DNA of 64,000 nucleotides from Microbulbifer sp. TB1203 (GTDB lineage Bacteria; Pseudomonadota; Gammaproteobacteria; Pseudomonadales; Cellvibrionaceae): contig NZ_CP116899.1 in NCBI RefSeq assembly GCF_030997045.1, positions 4,736,001 to 4,800,000 of the forward strand, read 5' to 3'. The translations under genes were made by a program, and so were the position numbers. Every line of letters begins with the position of its first letter. The stretch's first letter is position 1. The notes beneath the pieces were generated by a model. The model did not search any database, was not told the origin of the DNA, and saw only the letters and a list, made by a program, of their open reading frames with translations. Positions 50,029-59,397 of the stretch are shown here, piece by piece.

Positions 50029-53000
50029 ATGCCAATGCAGTCTTCCCAGTTTATCGCTCCATTCAAGCGCCTGTTCCGGTGGCTGGTGGTTGGGCTGTTG
50101 CTGCTGGGGCTGTTTTCCATTACCGCCTCTATCCTGGTGCGGGAGAGCATCGAGCACTGGCTGCGGCAGCGAGGCATGGAGACGCAGATCGATCATCTGT
50201 ATGTATCCATCCCCACGCTGAGTCTCTATGTGCATGGGGTGCGAATAAAAAACGATCGCGGGCGCGGTTTCCGCGCGCGGGAGCTGATGCTCAACTACAG
50301 CTGGTGGCAGTTGCTGCGCGGGCGCATGCAATTGCAGGAGGCGTACCTGGACGGCGCGCACATGGACCTGGAATCCCGGTGGGAGGACGGGCGCCGCTTC
50401 TGGGAGATCGGTGGATTGAGACTGGGGGCGGTACCCCCTGCACAGCGGGACCTGCGCCTGCTGTTCGAACGCCTGCGCGTCCACGACAGCCGGCTCTGCT
50501 ACCGCCACAGGCCCCAGTGGCAGACGCCCACCTGTATCGATTTCACCGAGCTGCGCGCGCAGGATTTCCTGGTGCGGGTGCTGCGCCGCGGTGATGATCC
50601 ATTGCAACTGACGATCGGTGCCGACCGGCTGCACCTGCGCAACCTGCTGGCGAGAGATGGCAGAGACGGCGATCCCAATACCGCGCTGGTGAAACTGGAC
50701 CTGGAGGAGGCGCTGTTCAAACACCCGGGCAACCGTATCACCGCCGCGCGGCTCGAAGCCGAGCACTTCGCCAGTTGTCCGCCGGAGCGTTGGGCTGAAG
50801 TGCGGCCGGGCCTGCGCCGGGTGATCGGCCACTGCGGCGCAGCGCGGAAGTTGCAACTGGAAGGCGAGCTGTTGTTTTCCTTCGGCCCCGAGGCCCGGGC
50901 GCAGTGGCAGAGGGCCAGCGGCCAGGGCATCCTGCTGCGCCACAGCAATCGCCGCTACCCCAACTGGCGGGCGGACACCTTGGCCATGAACCGCTTCCGT
51001 TATACCCGCGAGGAAAAGAAACTCACCTGGCACCGTGCCGGCGCCACCGCCTTCGACTGGTGTCCGTCGGCGTGGCGCAATCGCGAACACCACTACTGCG
51101 TGCGCGCCGGCACCCTGCAACTGCCCGAGCCGGTGGTCTTCGACTGGAGCCAGCGCCTGAATGTGCACACCACCGGCGGCCGCCTGCAGCAGACCCGGCT
51201 GCTGGATCGGGCCGGCGATGTGCGCAACCCGCTTACCCTGAATGACACCCTGATCGGCGAACTCAACTATACGGGCGCAGAACGCAGCCTGGAATTCCGC
51301 GGCCTGGAGATGGGCAGTGCCAGCGGCTGTATTCCCGGCAGCCTGTGGAAAACGGATGACTTCTGCCTGCGTATGGCCGGCCTGCGCACCCCGGAGCCGC
51401 TGCAGATCCGCTTCGCCTCGCGGCGCGAGGGGCAGCCCTGGGGCTTTGACAGCGGCCAGTTGACGCTGGCTGAGTTCAGCCTGAAGCGCGAGGGGCAGCC
51501 GCAACTGCAGGTGCGGGAACTGCGCTGGCAACATATCAGCTTGTCCGGGTCCGGCTCGCCGCTGCGGCTGCAGGATTTCGACCTGAAATTTCTTTCCGGC
51601 TGCCTGCCGGACGCGCTCCTGCCGCGGCGGTTGCGCTCCCTGTGCGCGGACGTGCGCCGCCTTTCCGGGGTGGGGAATTTCGCCTGGACCGACGGTGACG
51701 ACGGCTTCCTTATCCTCGGTGAACTGTGGCTGGAGCGCATGTTGCTGGCGGATCGGCTGAATGGCGATCGCGGACTGCTGCTGCGACAACTGCACACCGG
51801 TCACGGTTATTTCCGTCGCCAGAGTGATACCGAGAACCCCTGGATCGACGACAGCCGGCCGCGCAAGTCCGCGACCTCTCTCGCTTCAGCCGAGGCCGAC
51901 GACGGCGGAGAGAAAGGCCTGCTGCCGGACGAGCGGGCCGCGGATGACAGGGGCGCGGCGCAGGTGCCGGATGTGCGCCGGCCCAACCTGCAGTTGGAGC
52001 GCCTCTCCCTCAGCAGTTTGCAGGGTTGCCTGCCACACAGCTGGGCGCGGCTGCTGTACCAAGAGCCGCGGCAAATGCCCGGCTGTTTCGACCTGCTCAA
52101 CCTGCGTCAGCACCAGCCATTGAAAGTCGCCTGGGGAGGCGGAGTGGACCTGATTGCGGCGGAGCTGACCCTGGATCGGGCGGAGACGAAAACCCTGGCG
52201 GGCGGCGATTTATTCAGCCTGTCCGGCCTGCGGGTGCCCGAGGCGCGGGTCCGCTATCTGCAGTGGAACCGCAGTGCGGATTTTTTCCTGCCGTATTTCT
52301 CCCTGGAGGGCTTCAATGGTTGCCTGCCGTCTTCGGTTGCCTCCCCGGTGCTCGATATTCGCTGTGCGGATTTATCCGACGTGCGCCTGGGCGAGAACTT
52401 TCAAGTGCAGATAGACCGGCGCCAGGTGTCGGCAAATCTGAACGGTACCCTGGCGCGACGGATACTCCTCACAGAACAGGAAAACCAGGTTGTTATCGAT
52501 GTGCAGAAATTCCTGGCGCCGCGGCTGGAAATCGCCTGGCTGCGCGATACCGCAAAGGCGACGCGCCTGAAAATAAAAAATGTTTCCGCCGCCCAACTGC
52601 ACGGCTGCCTGCCCCAGGACTTCACCCTGCGCTCCGGCCTTCCCCGTTGCATTTCCACTTCGGATTTGCGCACAGTGGGGGCGGAAGAAGCCCCCGGACT
52701 GACACTGGGGCGCACATTGCTGAAAGTGGCGCCGGTGGCGGAACCCCTCTGGCGCATCGAAGCTGTCGAAGTGGCGCGACTGTCGCTGACACCGGATGCG
52801 CTGGAGCTTTACGGGTTGGAAGTGCACCAGCTGCTGGCCTGCGGACTCTGGACCCTCCTGCCTGAAAACGCGCGGGCCTGGGGGATAGCGGATTGCATCG
52901 CCGCGGAGGACCTGCAGTTTGCCGGCGTCAGCCGCATCGGCCTGACCCCCGCGGTGGCGCGCCTGGAACTGGGGGAATTGAATTCGGAGGCGATAGCCCT

Positions 53001-55236
53001 GTGGCAGGAGGAGGGGGAATACGCACAGGTTGGGCTGCAGCGTTTGAGCTGGAAAAAGTTGCGCTGGAACGGTGGCCCTGTGGTGTGGGTAACGGATCTG
53101 CGGATACACGATTTCCAGGGCTGTCCTGTCGGACCCGTGGAACAGGTGGCCGCACAGGTCGCGGAGGCGGCGAAGGCGCCGGTGGGGGATTCCTGTATCC
53201 GGCTGGGCGATCTCTATCTGCCGGGGACACAAAGGCTGTCACTGGCGCCACCATTTTCCTTCGGCGGCTCCATCGTGCTGGCGGACCTGTCGATCGGCAA
53301 TCGGTCCGGCGAGCCCTGGGAATTTGCCCGGGTTCAACTGGACCAACTCACCTACGGCGGCGACGGCCTGTCGATCGGCAGCCTATCCGGCCTGAGCGGC
53401 TGCCTGCCGGCCGGCTGGCTGGGAGATACGCGGCTGGCACCCTGCTATCAATTGGGACCCATGCGGCTGCAGGGCATCGAGCGCGTGGATACCCCCGCCG
53501 GGCGGATCATCGAATTGCACGGGCTGGTTATCGACGGTGCGCGGTTGATCCAGGCGGACTACCCGAAGGGGCAGGCCCAGCTACTGCAATTGGAATCCCT
53601 GAGCGCGGGGGTTCTTCGCTTCGGCGCCGGGGAGGTTTCCGCCGACGATTTGCGCATGAGCGGTATCAGCGGCTGCATTCCCCGCGGCTACATCAGTCGC
53701 GTGGATCACTGCGTGGCGGCGGACAGCCTGGAAACCCGTGGAAACTATCGCGGCCGCGATGGAGGGGGGTTGGCGTTGGACTCTATCCGGCTGGAACAGC
53801 CGCGGATCCTGAGCGCCGGCGGGGAACGGCTGGTGCGCGGGGATTCGGTCTGGGTGGAACAGCTGTTTGCCAGCGAACGGCAGCTGCGCTTCCAGTATGC
53901 AGAGGCCGGCGGGGTCGCATTCTTCGGCCGCGCCGAAGATGCACCGGACTACGGGCACCACGCCTGGAGTGGCGAAGTGGAGCTGCTGCGGGTCGATCGC
54001 CTGCACTATGACCGCGTGGGAGACCACCTGGATATTGCCAGCGTCGATATGGTGCGGCCTAAGGCGATCCTGGTTCGCGACCGCCTGGGGGAGTTTCCCC
54101 TGCGCAGAAAGGTGGCGGCCCTTACCGGCGAAATGCCGACCTTGGCCAGGGCGGGAGAAGCGGTCACCGAAAAACTGAAATTCCGCTACCGCATCGGCGA
54201 CGTCAATATCGACAGTGGCATGTTAACCTGGATCGATCACCTGGGCCGGTTCCGCAGCCGGTTGCCGGTGCGCGAGATCAACCTGCGCCTGATCAACGCC
54301 AGCAGTCACCCGCTGCACCCGCCGGCCATCCTGCTGGTGAATGCCCGCCCCGGGGGCCTGGGGGAAGTGCAGCTGGCGGGGTTTATCGACTACAAGGACA
54401 CCCGGAAATGGGACGCCAACCTGACGGGCTATCTCAAAAACGTCAACCTGATTCCCGCCAGCCCTTATATGGCCAACCTGCTGGGCTACAAGATCCTGCA
54501 GGGGCAGGTGGACGCCACGATGGATATTCGCATCGTGGACAACAAGGTGGATGCCCTTTCCGAAATCGTGCTGAACAAAATCAAAGTGCGCCGGGTGCGC
54601 GACGGGGATTCCCTGCCAGTGGAGAAAACGCTCATTCCCTTGAATATCGCCCTGGCGCTGTTGCGCGACGGCAAGGGCAATGTGCGTTTCTCCATGCCGA
54701 TAACCGGCGATCTCTATGACCCGAAATTCTCCTTCAGCTTTATCTTTGGCGACCTTCTGCAACGTGCCATCATGGAGGCGCTGTTCAGCTACTTTACGCC
54801 ACTGGGCTTCTACACCCTCGCGCGCCTGGCGTGGGAGCGTTTTCGCGCCGTGCGCTTCAAACCGGTGCCCTTTGCCCCGGGCAGTGACGAATTGAGCATG
54901 GAGGCCAGGGAGCACCTGGCGGATGTGGTGTCTACATTAAGAGAACGCCCGGAGGCACGCCCGGGCATCTGTGGTGTCGCCACCGCCCGGGACTGGATTG
55001 CGCTGTATCCCGCCAGTACGCCTGGCATGCGTGGCAGCCGCAAGGCGCGGGAAACCTTCTATCGCTTCCCGCCCACCGAGATACACGAGGAGTTGGAAGA
55101 GCTGGCCGATCGCCGCAGCCAGCGTGTGCAACTTTTCCTGTTGAACTCCGGCATTACCGCGGACAAATTCATCCAGTGCGCGCCGGACTACAACGGCCGC
55201 GATTTCGAGGAGCCGCGGGTGGAGCTTTCCAATTAA
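50029..55236 (+). CDS. Giant AsmA/DUF748-like protein with 12 cysteine-pair modules
   Basis: 1,735 residues from the ATG at 50029 (or the ATG at 50035). One membrane anchor (residues 13-37), then a huge periplasmic part and no later membrane span until the end. Residues 150-1230 hold twelve modules of about 93 residues, each with one Cys pair 12-24 residues apart, often GC(L/I)P before it: 157/169, 250/269, 345/357, 434/446, 525/539, 667/686, 765/779, 860/874, 938/956, 1032/1056, 1125/1139, 1216/1228. From about 1390 it is a DUF748/AsmA-like C-terminal region (LLGYKILQGQVDATMDIRIV, NVRFSMPITGDLYDPKFSFS). It belongs to the bridge-like lipid-transfer group by inference. No partner genes adjoin. 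Confidence 0.8.
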   Translation: MPMQSSQFIAPFKRLFRWLVVGLLLLGLFSITASILVRESIEHWLRQRGMETQIDHLYVSIPTLSLYVHGVRIKNDRGRGFRARELMLNYSWWQLLRGRMQLQEAYLDGAHMDLESRWEDGRRFWEIGGLRLGAVPPAQRDLRLLFERLRVHDSRLCYRHRPQWQTPTCIDFTELRAQDFLVRVLRRGDDPLQLTIGADRLHLRNLLARDGRDGDPNTALVKLDLEEALFKHPGNRITAARLEAEHFASCPPERWAEVRPGLRRVIGHCGAARKLQLEGELLFSFGPEARAQWQRASGQGILLRHSNRRYPNWRADTLAMNRFRYTREEKKLTWHRAGATAFDWCPSAWRNREHHYCVRAGTLQLPEPVVFDWSQRLNVHTTGGRLQQTRLLDRAGDVRNPLTLNDTLIGELNYTGAERSLEFRGLEMGSASGCIPGSLWKTDDFCLRMAGLRTPEPLQIRFASRREGQPWGFDSGQLTLAEFSLKREGQPQLQVRELRWQHISLSGSGSPLRLQDFDLKFLSGCLPDALLPRRLRSLCADVRRLSGVGNFAWTDGDDGFLILGELWLERMLLADRLNGDRGLLLRQLHTGHGYFRRQSDTENPWIDDSRPRKSATSLASAEADDGGEKGLLPDERAADDRGAAQVPDVRRPNLQLERLSLSSLQGCLPHSWARLLYQEPRQMPGCFDLLNLRQHQPLKVAWGGGVDLIAAELTLDRAETKTLAGGDLFSLSGLRVPEARVRYLQWNRSADFFLPYFSLEGFNGCLPSSVASPVLDIRCADLSDVRLGENFQVQIDRRQVSANLNGTLARRILLTEQENQVVIDVQKFLAPRLEIAWLRDTAKATRLKIKNVSAAQLHGCLPQDFTLRSGLPRCISTSDLRTVGAEEAPGLTLGRTLLKVAPVAEPLWRIEAVEVARLSLTPDALELYGLEVHQLLACGLWTLLPENARAWGIADCIAAEDLQFAGVSRIGLTPAVARLELGELNSEAIALWQEEGEYAQVGLQRLSWKKLRWNGGPVVWVTDLRIHDFQGCPVGPVEQVAAQVAEAAKAPVGDSCIRLGDLYLPGTQRLSLAPPFSFGGSIVLADLSIGNRSGEPWEFARVQLDQLTYGGDGLSIGSLSGLSGCLPAGWLGDTRLAPCYQLGPMRLQGIERVDTPAGRIIELHGLVIDGARLIQADYPKGQAQLLQLESLSAGVLRFGAGEVSADDLRMSGISGCIPRGYISRVDHCVAADSLETRGNYRGRDGGGLALDSIRLEQPRILSAGGERLVRGDSVWVEQLFASERQLRFQYAEAGGVAFFGRAEDAPDYGHHAWSGEVELLRVDRLHYDRVGDHLDIASVDMVRPKAILVRDRLGEFPLRRKVAALTGEMPTLARAGEAVTEKLKFRYRIGDVNIDSGMLTWIDHLGRFRSRLPVREINLRLINASSHPLHPPAILLVNARPGGLGEVQLAGFIDYKDTRKWDANLTGYLKNVNLIPASPYMANLLGYKILQGQVDATMDIRIVDNKVDALSEIVLNKIKVRRVRDGDSLPVEKTLIPLNIALALLRDGKGNVRFSMPITGDLYDPKFSFSFIFGDLLQRAIMEALFSYFTPLGFYTLARLAWERFRAVRFKPVPFAPGSDELSMEAREHLADVVSTLRERPEARPGICGVATARDWIALYPASTPGMRGSRKARETFYRFPPTEIHEELEELADRRSQRVQLFLLNSGITADKFIQCAPDYNGRDFEEPRVELSN

Positions 55237-55259
55237 AGCTGTTGAAGATGCTGTTTTTT

Positions 55260-55330
55260 GTAGGATGGGCAAAGCGCAGCGTGCCCATCAGACGGGCATA
55301 GATGGGAGTGCTGCGCTTTGCCCATCCTAC
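55260..55330. repeat. Palindromic repeat, family B, copy 2
   Basis: GTAGGATGGGCAAAGCGCAG opens and GCTTTGCCCATCCTAC closes, with GTGCCCATC inside. It sits between the AsmA-like gene and aconitase, 24 bases after the stop. Confidence 0.8.
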
Positions 55331-55344
55331 GGAAGAAAATAGTT

Positions 55345-57294
55345 ATGGCCATGAATCTTGCGCAGAAACTTATCCAACCCCATCTCGCCAGCGGCTCCCT
55401 GGAGCCCGGCGCGCCGATCGAACTGGTGATCGACCAGACCCTCACCCAGGATGCCACCGGCACCATGGTGATGCTGGAATTCGAGGCCCTGGGCCTGCCG
55501 CGGGTGAAGACCGAAATTTCCGCGCAATACGTGGATCACAACCTGCTGCAGACGGATTTCAAGAACGCCGACGATCACCTGTTCCTGCAGAGCGCCTGTC
55601 GCAAATACGGCGTCTGGTATTCGCGCCCGGGCAACGGCGTCAGTCACCCGGTGCATATGTGCTGCTTCGGCATCCCCGGTAAGACTCTGTTGGGTTCCGA
55701 CAGCCACACCTGTGCCGCCGGCTCAATGGGCATGCTGGCAATCGGCGCCGGCGGTTTGCAGGTGGCCCTGGCCATGGCAGGCATACCTTTCTCCACCAAG
55801 ATGCCGAAGATTCTCGGGGTGAAGCTGGAGGGTGAACTCCCCCCCTGGGTGAGCGCCAAGGATATTATCCTGGAGATGCTGCGCCGGCAGACGGTGAAGG
55901 GTTGCGTGAATAAAATTGTCGAATATTACGGTCCCGGCCTGGATAAACTCACCGCCATGGACCGCCACGTGATCGCCAATATGGGCCAGGAACTGGGGGC
56001 AACCACCAGTGTCTTTCCCGCCGATCGCGCGGTCAGGGCATTTTTGCGGCAACAGCAACGGGAGGCGGATTTCGTCGAACTGGCCGCGGACGATGGCGCC
56101 AGTTATGACGAGGCCGACACCATCGACCTTTCCACTTTGGAGCCGCTGATCGCCTGCCCATCCAGTCCGGACAAAGTGGTGCCGGTGCGCGAGGTGGCGG
56201 GCAGGCCCATCTACCAGAGCTATATCGGCTCCTCCGCCAACCCGGGCCTGCGGGACTTTGTCATCCCCGCGCAGATGGTCGCCGGCCGGCGGGTGGGCGA
56301 CGGCGTCTCCTTCGATATCAACCCCACCTCGCGCCAGCTGCTCGAGGAAATCAGCCGCAGCGGAGAACTGGCGAAATTACTGGAAGCCGGCGCGCGCCTG
56401 CACCAGACCGGCTGCGGCGGCTGTATCGGCATGGGGCAGGCGCCAGCCAGCGGGCGCATCAGCCTGCGAACCGTGCCGCGCAACTTCCCCGGCCGCTCCG
56501 GCACCGTGGAGGACCAGGTCTACCTGTGCAGCCCGGAGACCGCCACCGCCAGCGCGCTCCGCGGCGAGATCACCGATCCCCGCGATATGGATATGGACTA
56601 CCCGTCTTTTACCGAGCCGGAACAGCTGCCGGATATGCGCCCGCTGCTGCTGGCGCCGATGGACTCTTCCCTGATAGAGGTCGTGGAACTGGAAAAGGGC
56701 CCCAATATCAAGCCGCTACCGGACTTCGAATCGCTGCCAAAAATATTAAAAGGTCCGCTGCTGCTCAAGACCGGCGACAATGTCTCCACCGATGAAATAC
56801 TTCCCGCCGGTGCAGAGATACTGCCGCTGCGTTCCAATATTCCCGAAATCAGCCGCTACACCTTCTCTCGTATCGACAAAGATTTTTACCAACGCGCCAT
56901 AGACCTGAAAGGCGACTGCTTCGTGGTGGGTGGAGAAAACTATGGCCAGGGCTCCAGCCGGGAGCACGCCGCCATCACGCCGCGTTACCTGGGGGTGCGC
57001 TGCGTGATCGCCAAGAGCATGGCGCGCATCCACCGGCGCAACCTGGTCAATTTCGGCATAATCCCACTGTTGTTCGAAAACCCCGATGACTACGACAAAC
57101 TGCAACAGGACGCCGAACTGGAACTGGACAACCCGGTGGACCAGCTGGTGGAGGACCAGCCGGTGCAGCTCAAGAACCTGTCCTCCGGAGAGCAGATCAC
57201 CCTGCGCCACGATCTCTCGGAGGAGGAGATTGCAACGCTCAGAGCGGGTGGGTTGATCAGCCGGACGCGGGAGGAACACCCGGATATCCACTGA
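55345..57294 (+). CDS. acn: Aconitate hydratase (short, mitochondrial-like type)
   Basis: 649 residues from the ATG at 55345 (CGGAAGAAAATAGTT in front). Short aconitase of the putative Aquifex/mitochondrial type, without the long insert of AcnA/AcnB. Iron-sulfur ligands are in DSHTCAAGS and in TGCGGCIGMGQ; the swivel domain has NYGQGSSREHAA. It converts citrate and isocitrate in the TCA cycle. It is the only TCA gene here and is preceded by a palindromic repeat, so it is probably transcribed alone. Confidence 0.9.
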   Translation: MAMNLAQKLIQPHLASGSLEPGAPIELVIDQTLTQDATGTMVMLEFEALGLPRVKTEISAQYVDHNLLQTDFKNADDHLFLQSACRKYGVWYSRPGNGVSHPVHMCCFGIPGKTLLGSDSHTCAAGSMGMLAIGAGGLQVALAMAGIPFSTKMPKILGVKLEGELPPWVSAKDIILEMLRRQTVKGCVNKIVEYYGPGLDKLTAMDRHVIANMGQELGATTSVFPADRAVRAFLRQQQREADFVELAADDGASYDEADTIDLSTLEPLIACPSSPDKVVPVREVAGRPIYQSYIGSSANPGLRDFVIPAQMVAGRRVGDGVSFDINPTSRQLLEEISRSGELAKLLEAGARLHQTGCGGCIGMGQAPASGRISLRTVPRNFPGRSGTVEDQVYLCSPETATASALRGEITDPRDMDMDYPSFTEPEQLPDMRPLLLAPMDSSLIEVVELEKGPNIKPLPDFESLPKILKGPLLLKTGDNVSTDEILPAGAEILPLRSNIPEISRYTFSRIDKDFYQRAIDLKGDCFVVGGENYGQGSSREHAAITPRYLGVRCVIAKSMARIHRRNLVNFGIIPLLFENPDDYDKLQQDAELELDNPVDQLVEDQPVQLKNLSSGEQITLRHDLSEEEIATLRAGGLISRTREEHPDIH

Positions 57295-57434
57295 AGAGTT
57301 GACGCTTCCACGAAATCTCAGATATCTAAGTATTGTTGTGCTGGTAACGCTTGTATACGGTACATTGGTTTGGGGGTATCGTGATCTTTTATATCCCAAT
57401 GCATAATAATCAATGGCAGGCGAGATAAAACAGC

Positions 57435-57710
57435 GTGCGCCTGATATCGAAGGGTGCCTCCGAATCGTCCGCCTGCGTTGAAATAAAAGCAAGCAATATT
57501 CATGACAGTGTCAAGGGGGCGAGAGGCAGTTTTCTGCTTCAGGAGGAAGGCGGTGCGGGTAAGATCCTGACCATAGCCCGATGGGACACAGTTGAAGATT
57601 GGAAAGCCTTCTGGAAAAGAGAAAACCCGCAGGAAATGCAGAAAATGCGCAGTTTGGGAGAACGCATTTCAGTAAAAGTATACGATGAGTTTGCTGACTT
57701 TACGGTTTAG
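57435..57710 (+). CDS. ABM-domain protein, probably N-terminally cut
   Basis: 91 residues from a GTG; an in-frame stop at 57426 bars a longer start. The part GARGSFLLQEEGGAGKILTIARWDTVEDWKAFWKRE fits the second half of an antibiotic-biosynthesis-monooxygenase (ABM) fold, but the usual first strand and helix are missing and the first 25 residues look random. It could be a truncated gene or have an unusual start. Composition is lower in GC than the flanks. It stands with the C39-like and second ABM genes. Confidence 0.4.
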   Translation: MRLISKGASESSACVEIKASNIHDSVKGARGSFLLQEEGGAGKILTIARWDTVEDWKAFWKRENPQEMQKMRSLGERISVKVYDEFADFTV

Positions 57711-57808
57711 TTTGGCCTGATTTCCAGTCCCCCCGACAGGGGTTCATAAAATTCTAACGTTTATGATCAAACTGCATGCGACACCTGCTCTGTTAATTGG
57801 CAAAACAC

Positions 57809-58219
57809 ATGAAACCAGTTGTCCAAGAGGAAATGTCAGGCTGTGGAATAGCGGCGAGTGCCGCTCTTGCAGGTGTAGCTTACGCTGAAGCCAAGCGAGT
57901 GGCCAACAGTTTGGGGATCTACGCCGAGGATAAAACCTTGTGGTCAGACACAGGGTATGTGCGGCAGATCCTGTCTGCTCTCCAAATTTCCACATCGGCT
58001 GTGGAAGTTCCGTTTGAGTCTTGGGATCGCCTTCCAGCGAAAGCCCTGCTTGCAATCAAATGGCATATAGAAGGAGGAAAGCCTTTCTGGCATTGGGTTG
58101 TATTTTCCAGGCAAGACGATCAGGCCTTCGTACTGGATTCCAAGAAAAGTTTGAAATCGCACATCCGTCGTGACTTCGGACGTATGAAACCCAAATGGTA
58201 CATTGAGGTATACAATTAA
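57809..58219 (+). CDS. C39-like papain-fold peptidase domain protein
   Basis: 136 residues from the ATG at 57809 (a TTG at 57797 is also possible). The stretch QEEMSGCGIAASAALAGVAYAEAKRVA has the catalytic-cysteine helix (GCGIA), His follows in FWHWVVFS and Asp in FVLDSKK, which is the Cys-His-Asp order of C39 bacteriocin-processing peptidases. No ABC transporter is fused. It may be a free processing peptidase or an immunity/toxin factor. Lower GC than the window average; between two ABM-like genes. Confidence 0.6.
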   Translation: MKPVVQEEMSGCGIAASAALAGVAYAEAKRVANSLGIYAEDKTLWSDTGYVRQILSALQISTSAVEVPFESWDRLPAKALLAIKWHIEGGKPFWHWVVFSRQDDQAFVLDSKKSLKSHIRRDFGRMKPKWYIEVYN

Positions 58220-58306
58220 CAAGTCGCAGTTAACGCTCGGTGTTGAGCGTCCCAAACATGCCGCCGCTGTGCTTTACAGTAAATATTCTGAAATAGAGGG
58301 TTTTTA

Positions 58307-58609
58307 GTGATCGCAAGAGTATGGAAAGGGTGGACAACGAAAGAGAATTCCCGGAAATATGAGGAGCTTTTCAAGAGCAAGGTTCTTCCTAAAGTTACCC
58401 GGGGAGTTCGAGGCCACAAAGGTACCGATTTGCTCAGGCGTGAATCTGAAAATGAAGTCGAGTTTACGACTATTTTCTGGTTTGAGTCTCTTGAAGACGT
58501 GAAAAGTTTTGCAGGTGAGAAATTCGAAAGAGCGGTAGTTCCCGGTGAGGTTCAAGAGCTGATGTTACGTTATGAGAAAACTGTGCAGCACCATGAGGTG
58601 GTGCTTTGA
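58307..58609 (+). CDS. ABM-domain (antibiotic biosynthesis monooxygenase-like) protein
   Basis: 100 residues from a GTG at 58307 (TAGAGGGTTTTTA in front). MIARVWKGWTTKENSRKYEELFKSKVLP opens a ferredoxin-like ABM fold and EFTTIFWFESLEDVKSF closes it. Such dimers act as small oxygenases, isomerases or binders. Lower GC than the flanks. It is the third gene of the small-gene cluster and has no recognised partner. Confidence 0.65.
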   Translation: MIARVWKGWTTKENSRKYEELFKSKVLPKVTRGVRGHKGTDLLRRESENEVEFTTIFWFESLEDVKSFAGEKFERAVVPGEVQELMLRYEKTVQHHEVVL

Positions 58610-58668
58610 GCACCTTTATTCTAGCTTGTTCGGGCCTTAGAGGGCCTGCGCTCCTCTGTCGTTTGCCC

Positions 58669-58697
58669 TTGACTTGTAAGCACCGCCCCTTTTTAAT
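58669..58697 (+). promoter_or_regulatory. Sigma-70 promoter of the barrel gene
   Basis: TTGACT (58669-58674), 17 bases, TTTAAT (58692-58697). It gives a leader of about 35 bases with AAAAGGAGAATAAAAC before the GTG at 58740. Confidence 0.65.
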
Positions 58698-58739
58698 CGC
58701 GGCGAGCTTTTTGTCACACTCTTAAAAGGAGAATAAAAC

Positions 58740-59354
58740 GTGCATAAAATCAGCAGCTTGACCTTGGGGGTGTTGACGTGTATGGCCGCTTCCACTGTGG
58801 CGGCGCAGGGAGATATGGCGCCGTCGCTGTATAAGAGCCGCTGGGGCGTCAACGCGGAACTGATCAATTTCGATCCCGATATTGCCGCCGCCAGCGGTAT
58901 TTCCGACAGCGGCTTTGGTATCGGTGTCGGCTATGCGGGCGAGAAGGGCCTGTTCAATTTCAACATTGGAGTCAGTTTCTTTATTATTGACGACGAAGAC
59001 GAGTTCTCCCAGCGGGTGGAAAACGACTGGACTGGCGACGAATCCACCGAAGACTCAAGCATTGATGCCGGTTCAATCTATATCGATGGCGGCATTCAGC
59101 TTCCGCTCTCCGAAGCCGGCAATTTTGTACTGGGCCTCAACGCAGGTTACCGCTATTTCGATATCGACCGCGGTATCACCTATTGCAGTGACTGCTACAG
59201 TGAAAATGTGGATATAGAGAGCACTACTTACCTCAAACCCTTCGCACGCTTCGGTTTCAGCGATGCGATTTCCGGCACGCTGGCCTACTACAGCTACAAC
59301 GGGGACAAGGGTGCAGATAACTCGCTGCAGTTTTCCGTGGACTGGAATTTCTGA
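58740..59354 (+). CDS. Small outer-membrane beta-barrel protein
   Basis: 204 residues from a GTG with AAAAGGAG in front. Signal peptide cut near VAA-QGD. The mature chain has alternating strands (GFGIGVGYAGEKGLFNFNIGVSF, FVLGLNAGYRYFDI, YLKPFARFGF) and ends in Phe (SVDWNF), the outer-membrane insertion signal. There is an acidic loop (DDEDEF, DESTEDSS) and a CSDC pair. A porin-like or sensing barrel of eight or so strands; function unknown. Confidence 0.75.
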   Translation: MHKISSLTLGVLTCMAASTVAAQGDMAPSLYKSRWGVNAELINFDPDIAAASGISDSGFGIGVGYAGEKGLFNFNIGVSFFIIDDEDEFSQRVENDWTGDESTEDSSIDAGSIYIDGGIQLPLSEAGNFVLGLNAGYRYFDIDRGITYCSDCYSENVDIESTTYLKPFARFGFSDAISGTLAYYSYNGDKGADNSLQFSVDWNF

Positions 59355-59397
59355 TTTCGGGTCGCCCAGGCTTCTGTTCGAGCCTGGCAGAAATGAG

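Noticed and set aside
50020..51804. Long minus-strand frame opposite the AsmA-like gene
   Set aside because: Gln/Ala/Pro-rich with no motif; the plus frame has a membrane anchor and the ordered cysteine pairs.
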